Shown here piece by piece: positions 15,378 to 24,019 of a DNA stretch of 45,340 nt. A program made the translations under genes and the position numbers. Under the pieces are notes generated by a model, which made no database searches, was not told the origin of the DNA, and saw nothing but the letters and a program-made list of their open reading frames with translations. The stretch's first letter is position 1. Every line of letters starts with the position of its first letter. Source of the DNA: Clostridia bacterium (GTDB lineage: Bacteria > Bacillota > Clostridia > Christensenellales > Borkfalkiaceae). The stretch is taken from contig JAGATP010000034.1 of NCBI GenBank assembly GCA_017621155.1, forward strand, positions 1 through 45,340. The letters run 5' to 3'.

Positions 15378-16955
15378 ATGGCCTTTACAACGTTGCCCTT
15401 TCTGGTTTTTTTTGCCATTCTGTTTGTCCTTTATTACCTTCCGACGTGGATTCCGTTCCTCAAGGGAAAGGGGGTGCAGAAATGGCTGATACTGATCGCC
15501 AATCTCGTGTTCTACGCTTGGGCGTCACCCTATTTCCTCATTTTTTTGGGGGCGTCTTCGCTCCTCGTTTACGGCGCGTCTTTGCTGTTTGGAAGGATAG
15601 ACAAAAAGACGGAGCTTGCCTGCGCTTCCCTCGAACGGGCGGAAAAGAAGCTCGCAAAGGAAAAGGCGGGAAAGAAGAAAAAGGGGATTTTAATTCTTGC
15701 TCTTCTTCTCGTTCTGCTCCTTCTCATCGTGCCGAAGTACGCTTCGTTTTTCCTCGAGAATCTGAACGCGATTCTGGGGGCGTTCGGCGTGGAGACGGAT
15801 TTTAAGGTCTCTCTCATCCTTCCTCTGGGACTTTCCTTTTACACCTTTCAAAATATCGGCTATCTCGTCAACGTGTATTGGGGGAAATATCCGCCGCAGA
15901 AAAATTATTTTCTCTATTTAACTTACATCTCTTACTTTCCGCACGTCCTGCAAGGGCCGCTCGACGAGTACGAGGAGCTCTTCCCCGCCCTCTGTGAGGA
16001 ACACGAGTTCTGCCGTGAAAAAGCGGAGAAGGGTCTTCTTCGCGTCCTTTGGGGACTCTTTAAAAAGTGGGCAGTGGCGACGCAGATCGGGCTTCTCATT
16101 TCGCCCTACCTTTCGGGCGAGACGGAAGCTTTGGGACTCACCGTTGTCCTCTGCGCCGTGGGTTATGCGGTGCAGATGTACGCCGACTTTTCGGGATATA
16201 TGGACATCGCCATCGGCTGCTCGAACATGCTCGGCATTCCCTTGGCGGAAAATTTCGACGCGCCCTATTTTTCGACGGGCGTGGCGGAATATTGGCGGCG
16301 CTGGCACATCACGCTCGGCGCGTGGTTTCGCTCGTACGTTTACTATCCGCTCATGCGCTCGAAGGGGCTGTCCGCCCTCAGAAAATGCCTCAAAAAGCAT
16401 AAATACCTCGCAAGCGTTCTGCCCACTTCCCTTGCTCTCGCCCTCGTTTGGCTCTGCATCGGCTTTTGGCACGGCGCGGATTGGGCTTACGTCCTGCACG
16501 GCGTCTATCACGGACTGTTCGTCATCTCGGCTTCCGTCTTAGAGCCCCTCTACAGCGCTTATCACAAAAAATTCCCCAAACTGACAGCGAGCGTCCCGTA
16601 TCGCATTTTCTGCATTGTGCGCACGTTTGCCATCGTGTGTTTTGGGTATCTGCTGTTTGCCACGGGAGACATATCGCTCTCGTTCACCCTGATCGGCAAC
16701 CTCTTTGCGGAGGGCGGAGCGGCGCAAATTTCTGCGCTGTTTGTGGGAAATGAATACGTCTTCTTCTCCGCAGGCTTGGGTATTGTTCTGATGCTCGTCG
16801 TGGACGTCGTGTACGAACTTACAAAGAAAAAAGAGAAAAAAGGGTTCAAATCCTGGCAGATTTATCTCCTTTGGATTTTGCTCGGCATCGCGATTTTGCT
16901 GTTCGGCGCATACAGCGAGGCTGACGCAAGCCAGTTCCTGTATTTCCAATTCTGA
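15378..16955 (+). CDS. MBOAT family O-acyltransferase (DltB/AlgI-like), copy 1
   Basis: 525 residues, polytopic. MBOAT proteins move acyl groups across or at the membrane onto sugars, polyols or lipids. Diagnostic stretches are the conserved AEYWRRWHITLGAWFRSYVYYPL and the catalytic-His segment CIGFWHGADWAYVLHG (His365), plus LSFYTFQNIGYLVNVY and MYADFSGYMDIAIGCSNMLG. Basic and acidic loops separate the many hydrophobic helices. It heads an operon with two SGNH-like genes, an FkbH-like gene, an ACP, a second MBOAT and a third SGNH-like gene, all in the same direction with gaps of 10 bases or less. The context points to transfer of an ACP-borne group. Confidence 0.92.
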   Translation: MAFTTLPFLVFFAILFVLYYLPTWIPFLKGKGVQKWLILIANLVFYAWASPYFLIFLGASSLLVYGASLLFGRIDKKTELACASLERAEKKLAKEKAGKKKKGILILALLLVLLLLIVPKYASFFLENLNAILGAFGVETDFKVSLILPLGLSFYTFQNIGYLVNVYWGKYPPQKNYFLYLTYISYFPHVLQGPLDEYEELFPALCEEHEFCREKAEKGLLRVLWGLFKKWAVATQIGLLISPYLSGETEALGLTVVLCAVGYAVQMYADFSGYMDIAIGCSNMLGIPLAENFDAPYFSTGVAEYWRRWHITLGAWFRSYVYYPLMRSKGLSALRKCLKKHKYLASVLPTSLALALVWLCIGFWHGADWAYVLHGVYHGLFVISASVLEPLYSAYHKKFPKLTASVPYRIFCIVRTFAIVCFGYLLFATGDISLSFTLIGNLFAEGGAAQISALFVGNEYVFFSAGLGIVLMLVVDVVYELTKKKEKKGFKSWQIYLLWILLGIAILLFGAYSEADASQFLYFQF

Positions 16956-16964
16956 GGAGGGGCT

Positions 16965-17921
16965 ATGAAACAGTTCTTTCGATTTCTTGCGACCGTCCTC
17001 TGCGCGTTTCTGATTTCCCTCGTTCCCTTTTACGGCGTCTGCTCTTACGTCTGGCTCGGGCTTCCCGCCTATTATCGGGAAGGGTATCACAAGGGCTTGG
17101 TCAAGCAGTACAGGGCACTCAAGCGAAGCGACGAAACGCAGCCGAAAATCGTGGCCATCGGCGATTCGTCCATGGCGTACGGTGTGGATTCGGCACAGCT
17201 TTCTTCTTTGACGGGAATGCCTTGCTATACCCTCGGTATGCACGGCGGCATGGGTATGGCGTATATTTTCGAGCTCCTCGAGCCGTTCATCCACGAGGGA
17301 GATCTCATCGTCTACCCCTGCAACCCCTACGGAGCGATCTATTACGGCGTCGATCTCATTCTCATGTCCATTGAAAAAGAGCCCGATCTCTACTTTGATT
17401 TTGTCCTGCGTCACCCCTTCCTCGCCCTCTCCCGCTTGAAGGACAGGTGCTTTGTCAAGTGCAAGGGGCTTGCGATGAATACGCCTTACGAGACGACGGA
17501 CGAGTTTTACGGCAAGGACTCCTTCGACGAGAACGGGAACTTCACCGTGGAGCGGGGGGACGGCTATTGGGACTACTTCGAGGAGTGCGAGCACATAGAA
17601 TACAGCCCGAAGATCTACGGGGACACGATGATTTTGCACCTCAATGCGTTCGATTCCCTCTGTAAAGAGCGCGGCGCGACCCTCCTTCTGACCTCGCCCG
17701 CGATGTATCGCGGGGTCGTGGATAACGACGAAGCGAGCATCGAGGCGTTCGAAGGGTGGGTGAGGGATACCTTCACCGCTCCCTTAATCAGCGATTGGGA
17801 CGAACACTTCTACGAAAAAGAGTACTTTTTCAACTACGTAGCGCACTGCAACAGTGCGGGAATGAAGCGATACACGGACAGCCTTGCGGAGGATATTAAC
17901 AGTTATATGGAGGAAAAATGA
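16965..17921 (+). CDS. SGNH-like membrane-anchored protein (DltD-like role), copy 1
   Basis: 318 residues. One N-terminal membrane helix (about residues 5-30), then an extracytoplasmic domain. Block I is KIVAIGDSSMAYGVD with candidate nucleophile Ser68; block V is HCNSAGMKRYTDSL. These are SGNH features, as in DltD and AlgJ/AlgX-type partners of MBOAT proteins. The Asp normally three residues before the block V His is not evident. It is closely related to the next gene (shared GLVKQYRALKRSDETQPK-like region and GMPCYTLGM). Starts 9 bases after the MBOAT gene behind GAGGAGG. Substrate unknown. Confidence 0.78.
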   Translation: MKQFFRFLATVLCAFLISLVPFYGVCSYVWLGLPAYYREGYHKGLVKQYRALKRSDETQPKIVAIGDSSMAYGVDSAQLSSLTGMPCYTLGMHGGMGMAYIFELLEPFIHEGDLIVYPCNPYGAIYYGVDLILMSIEKEPDLYFDFVLRHPFLALSRLKDRCFVKCKGLAMNTPYETTDEFYGKDSFDENGNFTVERGDGYWDYFEECEHIEYSPKIYGDTMILHLNAFDSLCKERGATLLLTSPAMYRGVVDNDEASIEAFEGWVRDTFTAPLISDWDEHFYEKEYFFNYVAHCNSAGMKRYTDSLAEDINSYMEEK

Positions 17922-18877
17922 AAGGCTTTTTTCGATTTCTTCTCTCCCTTGCGGCATGCTTTGCGGCGGCGCTCGTGCTTTTCTTTGCTGCGGGGTCATA
18001 CGTTTGGATCGGACTTCCTTCCTATTATGAACACAACTACCAAAAGGGGCTTGTCAAGCAATACCGCGCGCTGCAAAAAAGCGATCCGACCAAGCCGAAA
18101 ATTCTCGTCATCGGGGATTCTTCTATGGCGTTTTCGGTCGATTCGGCACAGCTCTCTAAAGCGACGGGAATGCCCTGCTATACCCTCGGTATGCAAGGGG
18201 GGATGGGAAAGGAATACGTCTTCGATCTCGCAAAGCCGTACATCAACGAGGGGGACATCGTCGTCCATCCCTATACGGGCTACAACGCGGGGTACTTTGG
18301 GACAGACCTCATTCTCCTTTCCGTTGAAAACGAGCCTGACCTTTACTTCGATTACCTTTTCAAGCACCCCTTCGAACTGCTTGCAAGGCTGAAAGATCGC
18401 TGCGTCGTCAAGCTCGTGGCGACTGCCAAGGGCGAGACGGAGGGCGAGGGCGTGGATTTCTACAAGGCGGAAGCCTTTGACGAGACGGGCAACATGACCT
18501 ATTACCGCCCTGCGGGCAGGTACGCCTCCTCCCTGGAGGAGTCAGATCACTATTTCTTCTACGCGGGCATGTACTCGCAGCGGGACATCGATAAAGTCAA
18601 CGCCTACACCGCATACTGTAAAGAGAGGGGAGCGACCTTTTTGCTGACTTCGGGCGTGGTGTATCGCGATCACGTGGACAACACCGAGGAAGATCTGGAG
18701 AAGTTCGAGGCGTGGTTTCGCTCGGTGTTCGACGCCCCCCTCATCGTGGACAAGTGGTCGGACAACCACTTTGAAAAAAAACTCATGTACGACACCGCCA
18801 TTCATGCAAATTCCAACGGCATGAAGGCTTACACCCAAAATTTGTACGAGGATCTTCTTCCGTACCTTGCGAGGTGA
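17918..18877 (+). CDS. SGNH-like membrane-anchored protein, copy 2
   Basis: 319 residues, a clear tandem paralogue of the preceding gene. It overlaps that gene by 4 bases (ATGA), with GGAGGAAAA as RBS, so translation is probably coupled. N-terminal membrane helix, then KILVIGDSSMAFSVD (Ser68) and C-terminal HANSNGMKAYTQNL. The middle region LYFDYLFKHPFELLARLKDR matches copy 1 closely. Duplication with divergence elsewhere suggests two acceptors, two donors or a heteromeric complex; this is inference. Confidence 0.78.
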   Translation: MKGFFRFLLSLAACFAAALVLFFAAGSYVWIGLPSYYEHNYQKGLVKQYRALQKSDPTKPKILVIGDSSMAFSVDSAQLSKATGMPCYTLGMQGGMGKEYVFDLAKPYINEGDIVVHPYTGYNAGYFGTDLILLSVENEPDLYFDYLFKHPFELLARLKDRCVVKLVATAKGETEGEGVDFYKAEAFDETGNMTYYRPAGRYASSLEESDHYFFYAGMYSQRDIDKVNAYTAYCKERGATFLLTSGVVYRDHVDNTEEDLEKFEAWFRSVFDAPLIVDKWSDNHFEKKLMYDTAIHANSNGMKAYTQNLYEDLLPYLAR

Positions 18878-18880
18878 CTT

Positions 18881-20590
18881 ATGGATTTTGTGCAACTCAA
18901 GAAAAACTGCAAAAAGGACGCTTCGGCGTTTCCCGGCTATCGGCTCGCCCTGCTCGGCGACTGTGCAACCCAGCACCTCGCCATGGCGCTCAAAGGCGCC
19001 GCTTACGAGGAGGGGATTGCCCTCTCCGTGTTTGATGCCGATTACAACCAGCTCGACGCGCAGACGCTCGACCCTTCTTCGGAGCTTTACGAGGGAAAAC
19101 CGCAGGGCGTCGTCCTCTGCCTCTGTACGGAAAAGCTCTACGAGGCGTTCACCCTCTCTTCGGACAGGGCAGGCTTTGCCGATGCGACGTTTCGGAAAAT
19201 CAAGGGGTATTGGGACAGAATCAACGCCCATCTCTCCGTCTCCATTCTGCAATTTACCTTCGTCGAGCGGGACGATCGCGTATTCGGCAATTACGCCTTA
19301 AAGGAGGAGACTTCCTTCTATTATCAGGTGAAAAAGCTCAACCTGCTCATTGCGGAGGGGACGCGGCTCGTCAAAAACGTCTATCCGGTGGACGTCGATT
19401 CCCTCGAGCGTCGGCTCGGAAGAGACAAATTTTCCGACCCCAAGCTCTACGCCATCGCCAAAATGCCCTTCTCCCTCGAGGCGCTTCCCCTCGTCGCCTT
19501 CGAGACCGTGGGAATCGTCAAGGCGCTCATGGGCAGATTTAAAAAGTGCGTCGTGCTCGATCTCGACAACACCCTCTGGGGGGGCGTCATCGGCGACGAT
19601 GGAATGGAGGGCATTCAGATCGGCGAGCTTGGCACGGGACACGCCTTTACCGAGCTGCAACGCTGGCTCAAGGAGCTGAAAAACAGGGGGATTATCCTCT
19701 GCGTCTGCTCTAAAAACAACGAAAATACCGCCAAAGAGCCCTTCGAAAAGCACCCCGAAATGATCTTGCGGCTCGACGACATTTCCCTGTTCGTCGCCAA
19801 TTGGCACGACAAGGCTTCGAACATCCGCTACATTCAAAAGACCATCAACATCGGCATGGATTCCATCGTCTTTTTGGACGACAACCCCTTCGAACGCAAC
19901 CTCGTCAAGCAGACGGTGGAGGGGATCACCGTGCCCGATCTTCCCGAAGACCCCGCGGACTATCTCCCGTACTTGCAGAGCCTCAATTTGTTCGAGACGA
20001 CGAGCTATTCCGAAAACGACAGGGACAGAACCAAGCAGTATCAGGCGGAAATCGGAAGAATCCTGCTCGAACAGAGCTTCGAATCCTTCGACGACTACTT
20101 AAAGGGGCTGGATATGGTGGCTGAGGCGAAGTCCTTCGACCCTTTCCACTATCCGAGAATCGCACAGCTCACCCAGCGGAGCAATCAGTTCAACCTTCGG
20201 ACGGTGCGCTACACGGAGGCGGAGATCGAAAAAATCGCAGGGGACGAGAGATACCTCACCCTGTACTTCACGCTCAAGGACAAGTTCGGCGATCACGGGC
20301 TCATCTCCGTCGTCATTCTCGAAAAGCGGGAGCGCGAGCTCTTCGTCCACGAGTGGCTCATGAGCTGTCGGGTCTTAAAGCGGGGCATGGAGGAGTTCAT
20401 CGTCAACAAGATGATCGAGACGGCGAAAGAATACGGCTATGCCTCCGTTGTGGGGGAATACATCAAGACGCCGAAGAACGCCATGGTCGAAACGATTTAC
20501 GCAAAGCTCGGCTTTACCGATCGGGGAGATCATACCTTCGTCGCGGATTGCGCGACCTTCCAACCGAATAAAACGTTTATCAAGGAGTAA
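18881..20590 (+). CDS. FkbH-like HAD-superfamily protein with C-terminal GNAT-like domain
   Basis: 569 residues. The N-terminal about 200 residues are an SGNH-like accessory region. The central HAD domain has VVLDLDNTLWGGVIGDDG (D227 and D229 of DxDxT), the VCSKNNE loop and VFLDDNPFERNLV, all typical of FkbH. The C-terminal part (LTLYFTLKDKFGDHGLISVV to AKLGFT) is acetyltransferase-like. Characterised FkbH proteins dephosphorylate 1,3-bisphosphoglycerate and place the glyceryl group on an ACP. An ACP gene follows after 5 bases, so the same reaction is likely here. RBS GAGGTGAC precedes the ATG. The acceptor beyond the ACP is not shown by the sequence. Confidence 0.88.
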   Translation: MDFVQLKKNCKKDASAFPGYRLALLGDCATQHLAMALKGAAYEEGIALSVFDADYNQLDAQTLDPSSELYEGKPQGVVLCLCTEKLYEAFTLSSDRAGFADATFRKIKGYWDRINAHLSVSILQFTFVERDDRVFGNYALKEETSFYYQVKKLNLLIAEGTRLVKNVYPVDVDSLERRLGRDKFSDPKLYAIAKMPFSLEALPLVAFETVGIVKALMGRFKKCVVLDLDNTLWGGVIGDDGMEGIQIGELGTGHAFTELQRWLKELKNRGIILCVCSKNNENTAKEPFEKHPEMILRLDDISLFVANWHDKASNIRYIQKTINIGMDSIVFLDDNPFERNLVKQTVEGITVPDLPEDPADYLPYLQSLNLFETTSYSENDRDRTKQYQAEIGRILLEQSFESFDDYLKGLDMVAEAKSFDPFHYPRIAQLTQRSNQFNLRTVRYTEAEIEKIAGDERYLTLYFTLKDKFGDHGLISVVILEKRERELFVHEWLMSCRVLKRGMEEFIVNKMIETAKEYGYASVVGEYIKTPKNAMVETIYAKLGFTDRGDHTFVADCATFQPNKTFIKE

Positions 20591-20595
20591 AAACT

Positions 20596-20835
20596 ATGGA
20601 AAGAAACGAAATTTTGGAAAAGCTCAACGAGATTTTCAGGGACGTCTTTGACGACGATTCCATTACCGTCACCGAAGAGACGACCTCTTCGGACATCGAG
20701 GATTGGGATTCTTTGACCCATATCACCTTGATTTCCGAAGTCGAGGACGAATTTGACATCAAATTTGCCATGAAGGAAGTCGTCGGCATGAAAAATGTAG
20801 GAGAAATGGTAGACATCATCGAAAGAGAGGCGTAA
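20596..20835 (+). CDS. Acyl carrier protein (FkbH-associated)
   Basis: 79 residues, acidic. The phosphopantetheine site is Ser in IEDWDSLTHITLI, followed by the usual helix III region EVEDEFDIKFAMKEVVGMKNVGEMVDII. AAGGAG precedes the start. Its place between the FkbH-like gene and a second MBOAT gene makes it the likely carrier of the glyceryl-type unit, equivalent to DltC in the D-alanylation system. It differs from fatty-acid AcpP, which has a DSLD core with other flanks, so a housekeeping role is less likely. Confidence 0.93.
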   Translation: MERNEILEKLNEIFRDVFDDDSITVTEETTSSDIEDWDSLTHITLISEVEDEFDIKFAMKEVVGMKNVGEMVDIIEREA

Positions 20836-20838
20836 ATC

Positions 20839-22392
20839 ATGAGCTTTACAACGCTAAACTTCCTCTTCTTCTTTGCCATCGTCTTTTGGGGGTATTATCT
20901 CATTCCCAAGAGATGGCAATGGATCTGGCTCCTTGTCGCGAGCTTTGTCTTTTACGCCTTTTCGGCGTGGTGGGCGCTTTTTTACCTTGCAGGGACGATT
21001 GCGCTTACATACGGCGGCGCGCGATGGATCGACGCCCTGGAGGGAAAGAGAAAGGAAGCGATCAAAAATTGCCCGAAAGAGGAGAAAAGCGCCGTCAAGA
21101 AGAAGTTTGAACGGAAAAAGAGGGGAGTCCTTGCGGGCGTCCTCGTCCTTCTCGTCGGGCTTTTGGCGTTTGTCAAATATACGAATTTCTTCCTCGATAT
21201 CGGGTTTAAGCTCATGGGCGGAGAGGGTGAGAGCCCCGCGCTCTCCCTCCTCGTTCCCATCGGACTTTCCTTTTACCTCTTTCAAAACATCGGTTATCTC
21301 ATCGACGTTTATCGGGGACAGTACGAGGCGGAGAAAAATCCCTTCCGCTTTGCCCTTGCAATCAGCTATTTCCCGCACCTTCTGCAAGGCCCGCTCGACG
21401 ATTACAAGGCGGTTTCGACCGCGCTCTACGCCTCCCGCGAGTTCGACGATTCCCTTGCGGTGAGCGGCGCGAAGCGGGCGGCTTGGGGCTTTTTCAAGAA
21501 GCTCGTCATCGCCAACCAGGCGGCTTCCATCTGCAACCCCATCATTTCCGCGGGCGGCGGCTACGACGGACTTTCCGTCATCACCTGTATGGTGCTGTAC
21601 GCCATCGAGCTGTACGCCGATTTCTCGGGGTATATGGACATCGCCATCGGCTGTTCGAGAATGTTGGGTGTTCCCATTGCGGAGAACTTCCGCTCCCCCT
21701 ATTTTTCGGGCAGCATTGCGGAATTTTGGCGTCGTTGGCACATCACCCTCGGTACGTGGTTTAAAAACTACCTCTTTTATCCCATTCTTCGCTCCAAGTG
21801 GTGCAGTTCTATCCGCAAGGGCTTGAAAAAGCACAAATACATCGCAAACACCCTGCCCAACGTCATCGCCCTCTGCATCGTCTGGGTGCTCATCGGGCTT
21901 TGGCACGGGGCGAATATTTCCTACGTCCTGTACGGCATCTATCACGGCGGGTTTATCGTCCTCGAGACGGTGTTTGCCCCGCTCTACGACAAATTCCACA
22001 AGAAATTCCCCAAGGTACAGAAGAACGTCTTCTTCCGCATGTTCCGCGTGGTCAGGACGTTTGCGCTCGTGACGGTAGGGTATTACCTCTTTGCCCCCGC
22101 GGCGATCAGCCTGACGAAATCCCTCATTCTCAGCACCTTTGAGTGGGAGTGGTCGGAGTTCGTCTCCTTCGGATACTATAATTTCCGCGAACTGCTCGTC
22201 GTCCTCTTTTCCACGGCTGTCCTCGTCTTCGTGGACGCCTATGGGTGCAGGGAAGACAGACTTCCGCTCTCCGCGTGGGTTGCAAAGCAGAAAGCTCCCG
22301 TTCGGTATCTTCTGTACATTGCGCTCATTTTCTCCATCCTCCTTCTGATGGTGTACGGCGGAGAAGCGATGTTCGCATACTTTAAATTTTAG
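20839..22392 (+). CDS. MBOAT family O-acyltransferase, copy 2
   Basis: 517 residues, a paralogue of the gene at 15378. It shares AEFWRRWHITLGTWFKNYLFYP, YADFSGYMDIAIGCSRMLG and the catalytic-His segment LIGLWHGANISYVLYG (His356). About ten or more hydrophobic helices. It starts 3 bases after the ACP stop, so the two are translated as neighbours. Together with copy 1 it gives the operon two membrane acyltransferases for one carrier. Confidence 0.92.
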   Translation: MSFTTLNFLFFFAIVFWGYYLIPKRWQWIWLLVASFVFYAFSAWWALFYLAGTIALTYGGARWIDALEGKRKEAIKNCPKEEKSAVKKKFERKKRGVLAGVLVLLVGLLAFVKYTNFFLDIGFKLMGGEGESPALSLLVPIGLSFYLFQNIGYLIDVYRGQYEAEKNPFRFALAISYFPHLLQGPLDDYKAVSTALYASREFDDSLAVSGAKRAAWGFFKKLVIANQAASICNPIISAGGGYDGLSVITCMVLYAIELYADFSGYMDIAIGCSRMLGVPIAENFRSPYFSGSIAEFWRRWHITLGTWFKNYLFYPILRSKWCSSIRKGLKKHKYIANTLPNVIALCIVWVLIGLWHGANISYVLYGIYHGGFIVLETVFAPLYDKFHKKFPKVQKNVFFRMFRVVRTFALVTVGYYLFAPAAISLTKSLILSTFEWEWSEFVSFGYYNFRELLVVLFSTAVLVFVDAYGCREDRLPLSAWVAKQKAPVRYLLYIALIFSILLLMVYGGEAMFAYFKF

Positions 22393-22401
22393 GAGGGCGC
22401 C

Positions 22402-23367
22402 ATGAAACGTTTTTTTGTCAAATCAGTCAGCATCCTCTTGTGTGCGTTTTTCCTCTTTTACGGCATGACCGCCCTGCTCCTCTTCGGAGGCCCGAAGGCG
22501 TTTGCCGAAAACTATCAACAGGGCTACATCTATCAGTACCGTGCGCTCGAGCGGGCGGAGGGCGAGAAGATTGTCACCGTCGGCGGCTCGAACGTCTCGT
22601 TTAACGTGAACACCGACCTCATGACTTCCCTCACGGGGATTCCCGCCTACAATCTCGGCATTCACGCGGATATGGGGTACTGTTACGTCTTCGAGGACGT
22701 CGAACCCTTCATCGGCAAGGGGGATAAGGTCATCTTCCCCTTGTGGCCGTTTACCAAGAACGATTACGGCTCTACCCTCATCTGGATTACTTTGGAGGGA
22801 CAGCCCGATCTTATCGGCAATTTCATTTCCCGCCATCCCGTCGAGGCGCTCACTTCCGTCGGCAGCTTTTCGCTGAAAAAGCTCTATGCCCTCACGGCGG
22901 GGAAATTTGCGGACGGCTTAAAGGCGAAATACGGAGACGAAACGGCTTGGGGGTATAAGGCTTCTTCCTTCGACCCCGAAACGGGCAACATGACTTACGT
23001 GCGGGAAGAGCCCGTCTCTCCCTACGGCGTCATGCTCCTCAACAAGTTCCGCTTTACGCCCAATAACCTGTCTGGTTGGTACGTCTCTTACATCAACGGC
23101 TTCATCGACCGTTGCAGGGCAAAGGGCGCGGAGGTCTACCTCACCTATCCCACCATCATGCGGGAAAGCCTCGCCATGACGGAGGAAGAGATCGAAAGTT
23201 ACACCTCTTTTGCCAAAGAGCAATTTCATGCGGAATTTATCACGGACTTTTTATCCGTGTGCTACGAGTATGAGGATTACTTCAACATTCCGACGCACCT
23301 CAACAGCGCGGGCATGGATAAATACACCGCCGCGCTCGCAAACGGGTTACGAAATGCAATGGCATAA
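22402..23367 (+). CDS. SGNH-like membrane-anchored protein, copy 3 (divergent)
   Basis: 321 residues, RBS AGGAGGGC. One N-terminal membrane helix (ILLCAFFLFYGMTALLLF), then an extracytoplasmic domain. The overall pattern matches copies 1 and 2, including QQGYIYQYRALERAEGEK, GIPAYNLGIHADMG and the C-terminal block HLNSAGMDKYTAAL. Block I has changed from GDSS to VGGSNVSFNVN: the Ser (S63) is kept but the Asp is Gly. Last gene of the operon, followed by a terminator. It probably partners MBOAT copy 2. Confidence 0.75.
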   Translation: MKRFFVKSVSILLCAFFLFYGMTALLLFGGPKAFAENYQQGYIYQYRALERAEGEKIVTVGGSNVSFNVNTDLMTSLTGIPAYNLGIHADMGYCYVFEDVEPFIGKGDKVIFPLWPFTKNDYGSTLIWITLEGQPDLIGNFISRHPVEALTSVGSFSLKKLYALTAGKFADGLKAKYGDETAWGYKASSFDPETGNMTYVREEPVSPYGVMLLNKFRFTPNNLSGWYVSYINGFIDRCRAKGAEVYLTYPTIMRESLAMTEEEIESYTSFAKEQFHAEFITDFLSVCYEYEDYFNIPTHLNSAGMDKYTAALANGLRNAMA

Positions 23368-23406
23368 AAAAGATGCGGTGCAACTTCAAGAAAGTTGCAC
23401 CGTATT
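23366..23406. terminator. Bidirectional terminator between the acyltransferase operon and yhcH
   Basis: An 11-bp stem CGGTGCAACTT / AAGTTGCACCG, loop CAAGA. The plus side is followed by TATTCTTT, the minus side by CATCTTTTTTAT, so it can end transcription from both convergent units and looks stronger for the minus one. Confidence 0.82.
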
Positions 23407-23450
23407 CTTTGCCTAAAATTTCCTGATGTGGCGTCAGAAAAAGGAAAGAC

Positions 23451-23900
23451 TTATTTTTTGATGAGAATTTTGGCGACTGCCTTTTTGACGGCGCAGGGCT
23501 TGCCGTTCATCGCCTTGGGCTTATGCACATCGTCGGGGAAGACGACGACGAAATCGCCCGCTTTGAGGAGTAAGTCAACTCCCCGCTTGTCGTTTTCATA
23601 GAAGGTGACGTCCTTTTCCGGATTGTAGGGCGCACGCTCGGAAAGCCCCTCTCTCGTGGTGACGGTGATAATCTCTTCGCCCGAAATGACGTATTGCACG
23701 TCGATGTAGTTCTCGTGCGTCTCGTACTTGCAATCCTCCCAAGCTTTCGTGTCGTACGATTGGAAGCTGATGTACAGGGCTTTCCCGTCGAGCTCCACTT
23801 TTCCGGTTTCGGCGGACGCACCGTGTGCGCGGATGTATTCGAGTGCGGTCTCTATTTCCTTCAGATTGCAGAATTTTGCGGTATTATTGCAGAAAATCAT
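23451..23900 (-). CDS. YhcH/YjgK/YiaL family protein (DUF386)
   Basis: 149 residues. It has the cupin-like DUF386 pattern: GKVELDGKALYISFQSYDTK, ENYIDVQYVISGEEII, and the metal-site region FVVVFPDDVHKPK. Members include NanQ, a sialic-acid anomerase, and others of uncertain sugar substrate. RBS AAAGGAGAA lies in front of the ATG and a TTGACA-17-TAGAAT promoter upstream. It is a single-gene unit here with no sialic-acid genes around, so the substrate cannot be inferred. Confidence 0.87.
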   Translation of the reverse strand: MIFCNNTAKFCNLKEIETALEYIRAHGASAETGKVELDGKALYISFQSYDTKAWEDCKYETHENYIDVQYVISGEEIITVTTREGLSERAPYNPEKDVTFYENDKRGVDLLLKAGDFVVVFPDDVHKPKAMNGKPCAVKKAVAKILIKK

Positions 23901-23923
23901 GGTTTTTTTCTCCTTTTTCTTTT

Positions 23924-23952
23924 ATTCTAACATAAAACGCCTGCGCTGTCAA
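23924..23952 (-). promoter_or_regulatory. Sigma-A promoter of the yhcH-type gene
   Basis: On the minus strand TTGACA (23947-23952), a 17-base spacer and TAGAAT (23924-23929). Confidence 0.82.
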
Positions 23953-23970
23953 GACGTCTTTTGAAAAGAC

Positions 23971-23998
23971 AAAAAATCGCGGAGAGCCTCCGCGATTT
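23971..23998 (-). terminator. Intrinsic terminator after the thiT-type gene
   Basis: An 11-bp stem AAATCGCGGAG / CTCCGCGATTT with a 3-base loop; on the minus strand it continues into TTTTTT. Confidence 0.9.
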
Positions 23999-24019
23999 CT
24001 GTTTTGAAGTTTGCTTTGC

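Noticed and set aside
20854..21999. 381-codon minus-strand frame opposite MBOAT copy 2
   Set aside because: Shadow of a gene with all MBOAT motifs; no start signals.
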